Positions 41,481 to 51,167 of a DNA stretch of 64,000 nt are shown piece after piece. Origin of the DNA: Microglena sp. YARC (lineage: Eukaryota > Chlorophyta > Chlorophyceae > Chlamydomonadales > Chlamydomonadaceae); NCBI GenBank assembly GCA_022414725.1, contig CM039462.1, positions 122,889,786 to 122,953,785 of the forward strand, read 5' to 3'. Positions within the stretch are counted from its first letter, which is position 1. Every line of letters begins with the position of its first letter. The notes under the pieces were generated by a model. That model searched no databases, was not told the origin of the DNA, and was given only the letters and a program-made list of their open reading frames with translations. The translations under genes were made by a program, and so were the position numbers.

Positions 41481-41571
41481 ATGTTTGCAAAACTGAGAAT
41501 CGCATGGCATGTCCAACTTTCTCAGATTGAGTATAAATGGTTTGTAGGCGGCTTACTACATTCGGTGGAAC

Positions 41572-41931
41572 ATGGGATTCGCTACAGTGCGGTGCACATG
41601 GAGGGTTCTCATTTCTGGGGCAATTCACGTGACGAATCAGACAGGCCAGTTGCTGGAAATCCAGTTGTCACCCCTGAACAATCAACGCGTTCTTGAAAGG
41701 CGTAGAATAGATTCAAACGCAGAAAAGGTGCACCGGTCTGCCCTTGGCGATGGGATGACCGCGCACCTACAGTCTCATTCAACCAAGGCCTACTTAACAG
41801 TAATTGCTTACTTGCCTACTAGTGGCGGCCGCACATTCAATATTGTGGAGAATGCCCTGGTTTCTCGCAGGCGCGAGTATGTATTTGAACTGAAGCACTA
41901 CAATGTAGCGTTGGCCCATCACGATAGATAA
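41572..41931 (+). CDS. Small hypothetical protein, weak
   Basis: 119 codons open from ATG 41572, with mixed composition (VTNQTGQLLEIQLSPLNNQR, then STKAYLTVIAYLPTSGGRTF). The beta-rich pattern would fit a small all-beta domain. No family is recognised, and an overlapping frame at 41481 is also open, so a frameshift may lie upstream. Low support. Confidence 0.35.
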   Translation: MGFATVRCTWRVLISGAIHVTNQTGQLLEIQLSPLNNQRVLERRRIDSNAEKVHRSALGDGMTAHLQSHSTKAYLTVIAYLPTSGGRTFNIVENALVSRRREYVFELKHYNVALAHHDR

Positions 41932-41938
41932 TCAGGTG

Positions 41939-42020
41939 TACACTCGACGGAATTTCCGCTTTCTGGAGTGTACGGGGTACACTTAAACCGCTTTCTGGAG
42001 TGTACGGGGTACACCTTAAA
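41939..42020 (-). repeat. R-type MITE-1 end, inverted, with a duplicated ~26-bp block
   Basis: TACACTCGACGGAATT is the outer end. CCGCTTTCTGGAGTGTACGG then GGTACAC occurs twice head to tail. This matches the subterminal part of the right end of the Fanzor element and of the copy at 63280, in inverse orientation. Confidence 0.7.
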
Positions 42021-42175
42021 GTGGTGTAGCAACCCACTTTGCAGTGGAACACCATCATGTTTTTGTAGCCCATCAACAACACGCCGCATCCCTGCAAAAT
42101 GTAAGCGGTCTCCCTTGACCCAACAGTTCCATGCAATGAATGAAAGCCTTGCGATTGTGAGAGCAGATGAGCACT

Positions 42176-42440
42176 TACATCAGATGTTGATGTGTTTGTC
42201 AAGCAAGTGTCTACTTACACCATCTGGGGTCTTGCACGTCTTTTTGCAAACCGGACAAACACAACTCTCTTTATCGATAAGACACTTCTCCACTCTCTCT
42301 TTATTGAGACGTGCCTTCTCCTCCTTCTCGATACGAAACTTCTCCGCGGAAGCGATGTAGGTAGCATGGGTCGCGTTGAGAATCTTGAACTCGGTATCGA
42401 ATATCAAGGTCGCACCGGGAATCGCATGTGGCAGATACAG
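42176..42440 (-). pseudogene. Duplicate of the C-terminal part of the F-box/SAP/C2H2 gene
   Basis: On the minus strand it reads the FDTEFKILNATHAT segment, a shortened lysine/glutamate coiled coil and a C2H2 finger (VCPVCKKTCKTPDGVSRHLL) close to the C-terminus of the 43.6-45.4 kb gene. A 5' part is missing. It may be a short protein, but more likely it is a duplication relic with an internal deletion of the coiled-coil repeats. Confidence 0.8.
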
Positions 42441-42520
42441 TCGACAAGCTACCTCCGTGACATCCCCTTGTAATTCTTCGCATCCTCAAGCTCGAGCTTC
42501 TTCTTCTCCCAGTCTTTTTC

Positions 42521-43234
42521 TTGTCCGACAAAAACAGTTTCGTTGGTAGAAGCGTCCGAAACAATGTCGAGCAGTTGCAGCGCATTTTCGATCAAATTTC
42601 CGCTTTGATTGCCAGATACAGGTATAAAGAATTCCCCAATTTATTCGATAACAACAAAAACTGCGAATACCATCAGGAGTATCGGGAGAGATACAGTATG
42701 GAGTCTGAAAAAATCTCTTGGACGGATGCCAACGTCGTCTCAGCCCGCGAGGCATTTGGCAATTGCAAGGCGTTTGTTTCCGGGGGGTCAAACTACGAAG
42801 ACGCCAGGCTCGTGGCGTCTCTCAAAAACGCAAAGTCGCTTGCGCAGGTAAACGAGCTTGAGCGTACTTACATCGCGTACATGCAAGCATTGGAGCCCTT
42901 CCAACCCAAGCGTTCAGAGGTGGATGAGCAGAAGGAAAATCTCATGGAGAGCATTAACGATGAGCCGGGATCACTGATGAATTTGATTATGAAGGGATTG
43001 ATAGACAGCATGCCGGATGAAATATATGTGCCCATGATGTACGTTGTGCCCCACTCAGGCACATACTGGGTCAAGGGAGTGCCGTTTGCCCGCGAACAGG
43101 CGGGCCGCGCCCGCGAACTGGCGTGCCGCGCCCGCGCCAATATGTACTTTAATGGGGCGACCGTTGTTGTATTTGTTGCAGTTGTTGCTGCATTTATCTT
43201 CAACAAGTTCTTTCAAATTAAGTATGAAGTCTGA
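42521..43234 (+). CDS. Hypothetical protein with C-terminal membrane anchor
   Basis: Open for 237 codons, but only TTG is available at 42521; the first ATG in frame is at 42698 (MESEKISW). The coding pattern upstream of 42698 looks real, so the true start may be upstream behind a frameshift or intron. Features: helical body with SAREAFGNCKAFVSGGSNY and QVNELERTYIAYMQALEP, an alternating basic segment (REQAGRARELACRARANMYF), then one transmembrane helix (TVVVFVAVVAAFIFNKFF) and a short basic end: a tail-anchored topology. Family unknown. Confidence 0.6.
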   Translation: MSDKNSFVGRSVRNNVEQLQRIFDQISALIARYRYKEFPNLFDNNKNCEYHQEYRERYSMESEKISWTDANVVSAREAFGNCKAFVSGGSNYEDARLVASLKNAKSLAQVNELERTYIAYMQALEPFQPKRSEVDEQKENLMESINDEPGSLMNLIMKGLIDSMPDEIYVPMMYVVPHSGTYWVKGVPFAREQAGRARELACRARANMYFNGATVVVFVAVVAAFIFNKFFQIKYEV

Positions 43235-43299
43235 AGTGTACAGAAATGAATTGGTGATCCGTGAACCAATCGATTCTGAATTGGGCCATTTGTAAATGG

Positions 43300-43446
43300 T
43301 GCGTAAAAAACCGTTATGTCCCACTTTATTTGAGAACAACTGTACAACATGGAAATGCCGGATATCTCAAGACAATGCGGAGGCGGAACAATATCATTCT
43401 GCAAAAGCCTTTCTTTACCGAAGTATTTAGATGAGCTAGAATTTTT
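43300..43446. repeat. Inverted repeat partner of 49410-49540 with MITE-3 end
   Basis: Contains a MITE-3 end (GTCCCACTTTATTTGAGAAC, 43317-43345) and ~100 bp beyond it that recur in inverse orientation at 49410-49510 (for example AATGATATTGTTCC, CCGGCATTTCCATG). The match therefore extends past the element end, so a larger piece was copied. Confidence 0.8.
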
Positions 43447-43613
43447 TTTCTTTTCTTCACATACAGCTAGGGACATAACGGTAACGGTCTGAGTGTAACA
43501 TTCCTCTGCGCTTCGCACGATATATAATGGGCGTTCCTACTTCCCGGCGGATTTTTGCTGTCTACATGTGCATGTGGCTGAGCGCTTACAGATGCCAATA
43601 AGGCACTCGTGTC

Positions 43614-45410
43614 CTAGTAGTACAGCTGATGTTTGTCAATCATGTGCATGCTCACACCGTTTCGACTTTTGCACGTCTTTTTGCAAACCGGACAAACACA
43701 ACTATCTTTCTCGATACTGGATTTTTCTTCCCCGTCGATAAGACACTTATCCACCATCTCTTTCTTGAGGCATGCCTTGTGCATCTTCTGGATACGTTTT
43801 CTCTCCTGAAACTTATCCTCTCTCTCTTTATTGAGACGTGCCTTCTCCTCCTTCTCGATACGACACTTATCCTCTCTCTCTTTCTTGAGACGGGCCTTCT
43901 CCTCCTTCTCGATACGAAACTTCTCCGCAGAAGCGATGTAGGTAGCATGGGTCGCGTTGAGAATCTTGAACTCGGTATCGAATATCACGGTCGCACCGGG
44001 AATCGCATGTGGCCACTCACGGATCTTATCCCACATCACAGAAACGGCATCCACACGTGCAGACAGTCCACTCTCTGCATCTTCGAGTGTGGATCGCAGG
44101 GATGCCAGGGACTCTGCATCGCGAGTGCGCTTGTGGATCTGGTAGAATACCGTCTCGATATTATTGAGGACTTGGACAGGAATTCGAGGCTGGCGAGCAC
44201 GCCACGCTTTCCTTGTGTCGGAAACGATACACTCTGCCTTCAGATGAAAGAAAGATGATCGCAGGCTTTCAGGTATGTCAAGGACATCGTCAAGATCGTG
44301 TGTATCAGCCCACTGCTTCATGGCTTCCGACTTGGCAGACGAACTCAGCTCATGAGGATCGATGTGGTGGTAATTGTCGTACTCGTACTCGTCGATGTCG
44401 CTGTCATACTCCCCATCACGCTCGCGTCTGGCATCTTCCCAAAGATCGTCTAGAATTGAAGCGTACTCAGTGTGGTTGTGAAAGAATTTCATCTCAAGCA
44501 TCGATACAGCGATGTCCTCTGGATCTCCGTCGTCGTTTTCAACAAAACCTGTGCACAAACGTGAGTCACTGCGAAGTTCACACCCTCGATCCTCGAGAGC
44601 CCTCTCCAAAATGTGAAGGCGAGTATTTGTAGCAATGATGTCTGCAGCGACTTTCACAGCACCCCCCCCTCTTCCAGAATTCACGTACAAATCTCTGGCC
44701 CTGCATGCGGATTCCGAAACGGAGAATATCCTGGAATCCAACGTCATGTCACCAAGCTTCTTGGAAAGCAACGTCTCCCGAGAGGTACGTCGCTCATCCG
44801 CAGAGATGGCGGGGACTCGAATACGTGTATGGGATGATGATGCATGCTTCTTAAGCGCAACCCGAGCCACGTCGCGGATAAGATATAAACGCATCGGTGC
44901 TGCTGACCGATACATCGGATTTCGTTTGCGTTCGCAACTCAGGGTCGTGAGATCCTTCTCGGTCAAGCGATACTCTAATTTGACCGTTGACACACACATG
45001 CGTGCTGAGCGCATAGCCCTCATTTCTGAACGGAATTTTGCAGACAGGATGCACACTCTAGGGGGGCGAGCGACAACTTCCGCCTCCATCAGCCTCCTCC
45101 ACAATGCGGCTTTGACACCAGAAACCATCAGTCCACGATCTCGACACGCCTTCTTTAGAACATCCGCTTTGCTTGCCTCTGAAAGACCCTCGTGAATACG
45201 CATCCTCTCGAACACTGAATCGTTCACGAGGCGAACACCAGGCTCCAGCTTCTCTTGCACCGCAATACTAAGCTCGGTGAACGCTACGTTTCCCACCAAC
45301 ATGAGGTTCGCGGCGTCCTCTGAGACGTCGGATAATCGATGGTACTTATCATCACTTTTTGATAAATGCAACGCGATTATGTGGAGTGGGCCTGCAGGGA
45401 GAAGTTCCAT
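43614..45410 (-). CDS. F-box-like/SAP/coiled-coil/C2H2 protein
   Basis: 598 residues from ATG 45410 (MELLPAGPLHIIALHLSK, an F-box-like start). Residues ~75-110 match a SAP/HeH helix pair (LSEASKADVLKKACRDRGLM, then ALWRRLME). An acidic segment (DSDIDEYEYDNYHH) lies near residue 335. The C-terminal quarter has a repeated coiled coil of EKEEKARLKKERED units and a final C2H2 finger (CVCPVCKKTCKSRNGVSMHM, then DKH). The combination suggests a chromatin- or DNA-associated regulator (inference). Pieces of this gene are found at 42176-42440 and 38648-38735. Confidence 0.75.
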   Translation of the reverse strand: MELLPAGPLHIIALHLSKSDDKYHRLSDVSEDAANLMLVGNVAFTELSIAVQEKLEPGVRLVNDSVFERMRIHEGLSEASKADVLKKACRDRGLMVSGVKAALWRRLMEAEVVARPPRVCILSAKFRSEMRAMRSARMCVSTVKLEYRLTEKDLTTLSCERKRNPMYRSAAPMRLYLIRDVARVALKKHASSSHTRIRVPAISADERRTSRETLLSKKLGDMTLDSRIFSVSESACRARDLYVNSGRGGGAVKVAADIIATNTRLHILERALEDRGCELRSDSRLCTGFVENDDGDPEDIAVSMLEMKFFHNHTEYASILDDLWEDARRERDGEYDSDIDEYEYDNYHHIDPHELSSSAKSEAMKQWADTHDLDDVLDIPESLRSSFFHLKAECIVSDTRKAWRARQPRIPVQVLNNIETVFYQIHKRTRDAESLASLRSTLEDAESGLSARVDAVSVMWDKIREWPHAIPGATVIFDTEFKILNATHATYIASAEKFRIEKEEKARLKKEREDKCRIEKEEKARLNKEREDKFQERKRIQKMHKACLKKEMVDKCLIDGEEKSSIEKDSCVCPVCKKTCKSRNGVSMHMIDKHQLYY

Positions 45411-45504
45411 GATTTGTTGCACTCAGACCGGTCAATACTGGTATGTTCCAATCAATGTACAACTTTACTGTGTGTGTATGTAATCAATTCTTAATGTACA
45501 ACTT

Positions 45505-45668
45505 TGACCGACGGTCGATTGTGTCTGTGATCGCTTGTATCCATGCGTCGTTCAATTGCAGCGCGGTTGCTTGTGCGGATAGTGTGTTGTTTGAGAGATG
45601 TCTCGTGTCTCTTGTCTTTCTTGTACGACGGGTTCGAATGGCAATTTCTAGAAATGTGGTATAAAGTA
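45505..45668 (-). pseudogene. Fragment of the Rpb2 gene
   Basis: The minus strand matches Rpb2 at 59975-60115: RHLSNNTLSAQATALQLNDA then WIQAITDT, against RHLSNSTLSPQSTAVHFNDT then WIAITDT, preceded by a diverged AIRTRRTRKT segment. DNA identity is high across ~140 bp (for example CGCGGTTG, GATAGTGTG, TTGATAGATGTCT-like). It is a diverged partial duplicate with no start or stop of its own. Confidence 0.8.
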
Positions 45669-45726
45669 TTCGGGAGATTGTGTTAGGAATGTTCAACCCT
45701 AAAACTTTTTCGGGGTACAATTTGTG

Positions 45727-46847
45727 ATGGAGAATGGGTTGTCGTTTGTACATGAGCATGAGGCTGACCAACATGATGACGTTGCAGAACTTGTCATGAG
45801 GATGAGGATGATGATGAACTTGTCGATGAGGATGAACTTGTCGATGATGATGAGGCTGACCAACATGACGTTGATGAGGATGAGGATGATGATGAACTTG
45901 TCGATGAGGATGAACTTGTCGATGATGATGAGGCTGACCAACATGATGACGTTGCAGAACTTGTAGATTATGAAGGGGATGAGGATGATGAGCGTGCACC
46001 TGGGCGAGCGATTTGTGGGGTCAAGAAACATGCCTCGTGCAACATGGAGTCTGTCCTGTACATCGCGACGTCCCGCGTCATCGAGGCGTTCTCGAAGAAG
46101 CCGCCAACTTTGGAAGAAGATTTAGCGTCGTACAGCAAGAACGGGGGAGACGGTGCGTTCAGTAGCGCCCTCATGAACCAGGTGGGGCTTGCTGCGTCGA
46201 GCGACCGCAAGCCACTGCGCATCATCGACGTGGGCTGCGGTCGCAGGACAAGCGCGGGACAGATCGCCTCGCTGATTCCTGCGGCTTCTGCCGAGTACAC
46301 CTGCATCGACAAGGCCATGCCGGAGACGTGCGGTTTCGCGGCTAGGTCGCTGAAGCTCGCGTGTGGCGTCGGCATGACCGAGATCCTCGGTGACGTCTTT
46401 GATGAGACGACGACGACGGCCCTCTTAAGCAGGAGCAGCAACAGATTCGACTTGGTGATCATTGACGTTGAGCCGCTCGGGCGAGAAATCGATGTGTACG
46501 AGAAGATCGTCGGGCACCTCGTGGACACGCATCTCGTCCTGCTGAAGCACGTATGCGGTATTGACATTGTCGGGTCTGCCTATGCCGACTGCTTCCTTGC
46601 CAAGTACGACGATGAGGGGAAGGTCATGGACTACCTTGCAGTGAAAGTGTTGAACGGGTGGTTCCATCGGGACTTGTACGTCCTCATGACGCGACATGGG
46701 GGAGTGCGAGGGAGCAGGACTCATGAGCTGTTCCGCGCCTCGGTCGCCGCAGAGGGCCGGACGCTCCGCAAGTACGCTTACTTGAACAAGGACTACCGCA
46801 CGTACGTGGAGGTTGTCGACGATTTCGGCACGGTTTTACGGGGATAA
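45727..46847 (+). CDS. SAM-dependent methyltransferase (FtsJ-like) with acidic repeat N-terminus; one frameshift
   Basis: The catalytic part is intact from 46044 (MESVLYIATSR) to 46847. Class I motif I IIDVGCGRRTSAGQ at residues ~60-73 of that part, an acidic loop (YTCIDKAM), motif IV-like FDLVIIDVEP, then VLLKHVCGI, resembling an FtsJ/cap-type RNA methyltransferase. Upstream in the same frame is an acidic repeat (DEDELVDDDEADQHD and similar, two copies of about 100 bp at 45800-45960). A start at 45727 (MENGLSFVHEHEADQHD) joins it if one base is restored near 45795. The real protein is probably ~370 residues; otherwise it starts at 46044. The substrate could be viral RNA (inference). Confidence 0.75.
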
Positions 46848-46923
46848 AGATAATTATAATCATCGAACTTGAATCGTGTTCCACATCTGAATTTAAATTC
46901 CTGTATGGAATGTATAAGATCGA

Positions 46924-47987
46924 ATGGATCCGTACAGCATTTCCCAGTGCAGCGCTTGTGGCAAGAGCTACTCTAACGATGCAAACTTGCGCAAGCATAT
47001 TCGCAGGCAGCCTCTGTGTGCGAAGTGGAATGCGATGAAGCAGAGTGGTTCAAAGAGCTTTGTGGACGACCAAATGTGGGGCGAAGTAAACAAGACACAA
47101 ACTGAAATTGATATGGAAATCGTTACGGAAATCGTGTGTCCTACATGCGGCGAGAAATACTCGAACATGGGCAACCTGAACCGACACCTGAACGCGTCTG
47201 TTGTTTGCCGGAAGTGGATAGTGTACAACGATGTCAATGGTATCGAGCAATACATCTCTAAATGGGCTAACCCCTCGGCCATGGTGGATCCCTCGACTTC
47301 CCTAGTTGATCTTTCGACTTCCCTGGTGGATCCCTCGACATTCCTAGTGGAGGAGCACGACAAGCCCCTGAGTTCGTCCTCGCCCTCCCCTACGATCGCG
47401 CCCTCACCTCCCTTGTTACAAACCGTACCGTACGGAGTTCCTTTCCCTCCACCTGCGGCGTCGGAGAAAGGCATGCTCCACATAATTTGGAACCTGTTCC
47501 TGACAGACCGGGAGAGCGCCGGTCAGAACCTGGTCGAGATGGTGGACTCGAACGGTGTCCAACTGATCATCGCAATGCTCCCAGACCTCAAGCATTTCGT
47601 TGCCGACACGGTGGACCGCGATCGAGCCACCAAAGCGGAGGCCGCGTTGGCATGTTGTAAGGGCGTTCCTATTTGCTTCATGCGCTACACCGATCATACG
47701 GCATTTGTGGACTACGCTGAGTTCGAGCGACTGTGCACGCTCATCGAGGAGTGCAGGAGACGGCCTGGAAAGCGGGCCAATGTCCTGCTGTTCTGCAACA
47801 ACGGTACCAGCGATCCATCCCTTTCCTATGCTATTACCTGACCAAGCATCACTCAGACGAAGTACCCGATGTGGAACGTGCGGTCGATCTCATCCTGCCA
47901 CAGGTGGACAGAGCCAACTTTGGCGCCGTGCGAAAGGATTACATCGATCAGGTGTCGCGAATTTTACACCAGCAAACGATGTTGTAG
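46924..47987 (+). CDS. Two C2H2 fingers fused to a CX5R phosphatase-like domain; one frameshift
   Basis: ATG 46924. Residues ~8-35 (QCSACGKSYSNDANLRKHIR) and ~70-100 (VCPTCGEKYSNMGNLNRHLN) are two C2H2 fingers. A Pro/Ser linker with VDPSTSLVDLSTSL repeats follows, then a globular domain (~residues 185-350). Near 47804 one base is missing; in the continuing frame the sequence reads LLFCNNGYQRSIPFLCYYL, a C-x5-R loop of the cysteine phosphatase (PTP/DSP) type, and goes on to a stop at 47985-47987. As given, the first frame ends at 47841. The catalytic loop has Asn where most enzymes have Gly-rich positions, so activity is uncertain. The zinc-finger plus phosphatase arrangement is unusual. Confidence 0.75.
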
Positions 47988-48045
47988 CAGTAAATGGGCG
48001 TTCCTGCCTCCCGTCCGATTTTGACTGGTTGCGAAACATTGTCAC
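47988..48045 (+). repeat. MITE-2 end after the phosphatase gene
   Basis: TAAATGGGCGTTCCTGCCTC, CCGTCCGATTTTGACTGGTT, then GCGAAACATTG. The second part corresponds to the inner sequence of the complete MITE-2 in inverse order. It begins within a few bases of the stop codon. Confidence 0.7.
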
Positions 48046-48097
48046 TGACCTCGCAAGATTGTCTTGTGTGGACAAGAGATGGAGACAGCTGAGGCGC

Positions 48098-48400
48098 TCA
48101 AATGAGCATGAGAAAAAAGATTCTCGTCAGCTTACTACGGCGACCTGCTATAATCGATAGGGCCTGGGTGAACGGTCGGTTGTGCCACTCTGGGTTCAGT
48201 GTGAAGAGAAGGTCTATGGACCCGCACAAGACTAGCACGAGGATGATCAAGTTTCTCTGTGAGGGCGAACACCACCATGAGCGAGGTCTCCCAACGATCA
48301 CAACCAATGCGATAAGGAACGCGACAACCGCTAAAGCGTCCTTCATGTACCCATTAGATGCGAGGTTGTTGTTGTTGTTTTTATTATCACTCCTTGTCAT
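48098..48400 (-). CDS. Small membrane protein
   Basis: About 100 residues from the ATG near 48400 (MTRSDNKNNNNN). Two transmembrane helices: ALAVVAFLIALVVIVG and NLIILVLVLCGSIDLLF, with a short basic loop (RPRSWWCSPSQR), then a basic C-terminal tail with a final hydrophobic segment (RIFFLMLI). An opposite-strand frame over the same bases has no family support. Unknown function. Confidence 0.55.
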   Translation of the reverse strand: MTRSDNKNNNNNLASNGYMKDALAVVAFLIALVVIVGRPRSWWCSPSQRNLIILVLVLCGSIDLLFTLNPEWHNRPFTQALSIIAGRRSKLTRIFFLMLI

Positions 48401-48475
48401 TGTTATCAAATAAGTGGAAATAAAGTGGGTTCGAACCGAAATGCTCAACATCCGGCTACAGTCGACGACGGAATA

Positions 48476-49049
48476 ATGAGAGAATATCGAGACTCATTTT
48501 ATTCTCCTTCAGTTCTCAAAGCCGCCCATGATCGTTTAAATGCTATTTTATTTTTATTTTTTATTTTTAATTGTAAAATGAAAAGCGTATACATCTTGCA
48601 TGATAGACCGGATTTGCTTCATTGGCATTTTCCAACTGTTGTTGCAGTGGTTGATGTAGAGAACTTGAACAGGGGCACTGCATCGGATAACAGGGGCACT
48701 GCATCGGTGATTGATGATGGACAATTATCAGAGATCCGAGCCGCTGAGAATATGTTGCTTAAATTTGCCATCCCTGATTTTACCCACATTGCACCTTCTC
48801 CCACTGATCGCACCATCAAATTAGGGCGGCACCTGCCTGAACAATTGGTGACACCAAACCGGAGTAATTTTCAATATGGCATGGGACAATACAATCCACG
48901 TATCTCAGAAATGCACTTTACAACTCATTGGGCGTTTGGAATCCGCATGGGGATATGAGTGTAATGGAAAGTACATGAGCGGAATCACATGGACTGTTGA
49001 TCAGATCTACGTGGAATTCGATCCTACCAAGATCTTCCCGCACGAATAA
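48476..49049 (+). CDS. Hypothetical protein, one homopolymer frameshift
   Basis: ATG 48476 (MREYRDSFYSPSVLKAAHDR). The first frame closes at 48958 in GIRMGI. In the run GGGG at 48949-48952, removal of one base continues the reading with a tail of about 30 residues (GITWTVDQIYVEFDPTKIFP) to a stop at 49047-49049. A hydrophobic stretch (NAILFLFFIFNC) near residues 20-32 and a two-copy NRGTASDNRGTAS repeat are visible. No family recognised. Confidence 0.5.
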
Positions 49050-49058
49050 CCAAGCAGG

Positions 49059-49345
49059 ATTTTACCTTTCATGACGCATTGCACATCAACAAAGACCCCG
49101 TGTTCTTTTGTGTCACGGTACCGGGAAGAGGCGATCGCTTAAGTGCGGCTGTCTGGTCCTTCAATGGACACTCTCGAAAGTACCGACAAAAGAACGATAC
49201 GGAGTCTGCAGATGGAGAGCCGTTATCTAAAAAAGAACCACGATATTCTCGTTAATTTGTTGATTCAAAATCGTATTGTTCCACTGCCCCGTGGGTTGCT
49301 ACACCATTACGGTGTGCCGTACACGAAGCGGTTTCATTTTAGTAT
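49059..49345 (+). mobile_element. MITE-1 copy, both ends damaged
   Basis: Matches the inner part and right end of the complete element (CTTTCATGACGCATTGCACA to GCGGTTTCATTTTAGTAT) with several indels; the last ~12 bp of the terminal repeat are lost. The conserved small open segment is frameshifted here. Confidence 0.8.
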
Positions 49346-49409
49346 GACTTGTAATTGTTTCGAATAGTCAATCATCGGGCCTCTGCATTTGCAGACAGAA
49401 CATCTCGAA

Positions 49410-49700
49410 ATTCCTAGCTCATCTACATACTTCGGTAAAGAAAGGCTTTTGCAGAATGATATTGTTCCTCCTCCGCATTGTCTTGAGATATCCGGCATTT
49501 CCATGTTGTACAGTTGTTCTCAAATGAATTGGGACACACCTTATAATCATCCAGACTGCAGATCGTTGCGTTTGGGCAATCTGGCGAGACATCGGAGAGT
49601 CTCTATCCGGAATGACATCCGGAAGATATCAGCCGTTTCGAGGTTCCAAACTACGTGCATCATTTCTAAGGACGAGTACTGTCCCGTGCGGTTTTTTAGT
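49410..49700 (+). repeat. MITE-3 half copy plus the inverted partner of 43300-43446
   Basis: 49410-49510 is the inverse of 43340-43446. From 49513 (TACAGTTGTTCTCAAATGAA) a MITE-3 end and its inner sequence (CAGACTGCAGATCGTTGCGT) follow to about 49700. The opposite end was not found. Confidence 0.75.
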
Positions 49701-49796
49701 TGGTATATATTGGTGTAGTGCAGAAACTTGACGTTTACATGATGTAAAAAATTGAATGAAAATCGGTAGTCTCCAAATGACAACTCTACAACAACA

Positions 49797-50965
49797 ATGT
49801 CTGACTATTCGTTATTATTAAATCTCGAAAACCCAGACAGTTTGTCAATCCGATACAGTTTTGGAAGCCTAGGCACAGGCACTATTAGAAACCTACGCGG
49901 TTCTGGAAGCCCCTACAACTTCGAAGAAGACACCAATTTAGAAGAAGCTCAAAGCGCAAGAAGATCAAGATCAAGGTCCCCTGTTCATCCTGTCTCACGA
50001 TGCTCAAGTTCCTGATGCTGATGATCCTTACAATGTGAACCATTTACTAAGTAAACTGTATGCTGATAAAGCTGCTCAAGCTGCGCAAGATGCTCAAGCT
50101 GCGCAAGCTGCGCAAGATGCTCAAGCTGCTCAAAGCTGAGCAAGATGCGCAAGCTGCGCAAGATGCTCAAGCTGCGAAAGATGCGCAAGCTGCGCAAGAT
50201 GCTCAAGCTGCTCAAGCTGCTCAAGCTGCTCAAGATGCGCAAGCTTCTCAAGCTGCGCACGATGCTGATGCTTATGAATTCGATTTCTCGATCTTTGATG
50301 ATGATGCTTCTCAATCTGCGCAAGCTGCGCACGATGCTGCTCCGGCTTCTCCTCCTGCTTCTCCTCCTGCTGCTCCTGCTTCTCCTCCTGCTTTTCCTCC
50401 TGCTTCTCCTCCTGCTTCTACTCCTGCTTCTCCTGCTCCTTATGGAAAGTGGATCAAGTCGATTGTGGTGTACATTACCATGTACGTCACCCTGAACAGT
50501 ATGGAGGATGCAAAGGCGGATGCATGGTTTATCCCGTCAAATCTCTACAAGATACTTGGCGGACATGACCAAAACAGGTCTGGATACTCACGGAAATGCC
50601 GAATCAACATTGGGATGGAATCTGGAACGAGAAAATCTTTCAGATTCAACTCTGAAATTGCGGACATATTCTTATCTGAGCTCCAATCTACATTATCGAT
50701 TGTAATTCAACCGCTTGAGAAGGGCTCGACAAACTTCTGTCTGTTGGTTCAAAGTATCAAGAAGAATCAGGACATTGCCGTTGTCCAATTGTCAGAAAAA
50801 ACTCTCGAAGGAATCGATACACCTGAGACCCCCACCGATATCTCTAACTTCATCTTGAAAAGACAACACGTTTTTTTGCACCATTTACAAATGGATTCAA
50901 CTGGTAGTAGTAGTGTAGGGGCCGTTCCTTTACCCATAATCCGTCCCACAATCAAATGTCCCTAG
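49797..50965 (+). CDS. Ala/Gln and Pro/Ser repeat protein with a globular C-terminal domain; two frameshifts
   Basis: ATG 49797 (MSDYSLLLNLENPDSL). Reading through requires single-base shifts at about 49940-49975 and near 50133. Then comes a long AQAAQDAQAAQ-type repeat (50080-50260, 6-18 bp units of GCTGCGCAAGATGCTCAA type), an acidic DAYEFDFSIFDDD segment, and a PPASPPA repeat (50340-50435). A ~165-residue C-terminal domain follows (YGKWIKSIVVYITMYVTLNS to FLHHL), with basic and aromatic residues. Repetitive linkers joining to one domain suggest a structural or host-interaction protein; family unknown. The C-terminus ends in a sequence shared with spacer repeats (ATCAAATGTCCC). Confidence 0.6.
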
Positions 50966-51150
50966 CTGTATGGACAAGGAGGGGATGCGAAAGCCACCGT
51001 GTCGTGTGAGAGAATGGATGATGGGCACCGCCGTGTCATGTGTGATAATGGACAATGAGAATGCGAAAGCCGCCTGGTGGCCTCCGCCGTGTCATGTGTG
51101 ATAATGGACAATGAGAATGCGAAAGCTGCCTGGTGGCCTCCACCGTGTCT
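50966..51150 (+). repeat. 56-bp tandem repeat
   Basis: CCGTGTCATGTGTGATAATG, GACAATGAGAATGCGAAAGC, then CGCCTGGTGGCCTCCG with period 56 bp (units at 51031 and 51087, and a partial one before). Similar fragments lie near 22975. Confidence 0.8.
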
Positions 51151-51167
51151 TGTCTTGTGCTTTGCTT

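Noticed and set aside
50145..50495. Leucine/lysine-rich frame over the Ala/Gln repeat
   Set aside because: It is an alternative frame of the GCTGCGCAAGATGCT repeat; the Ala/Gln frame connects to the C-terminal domain.
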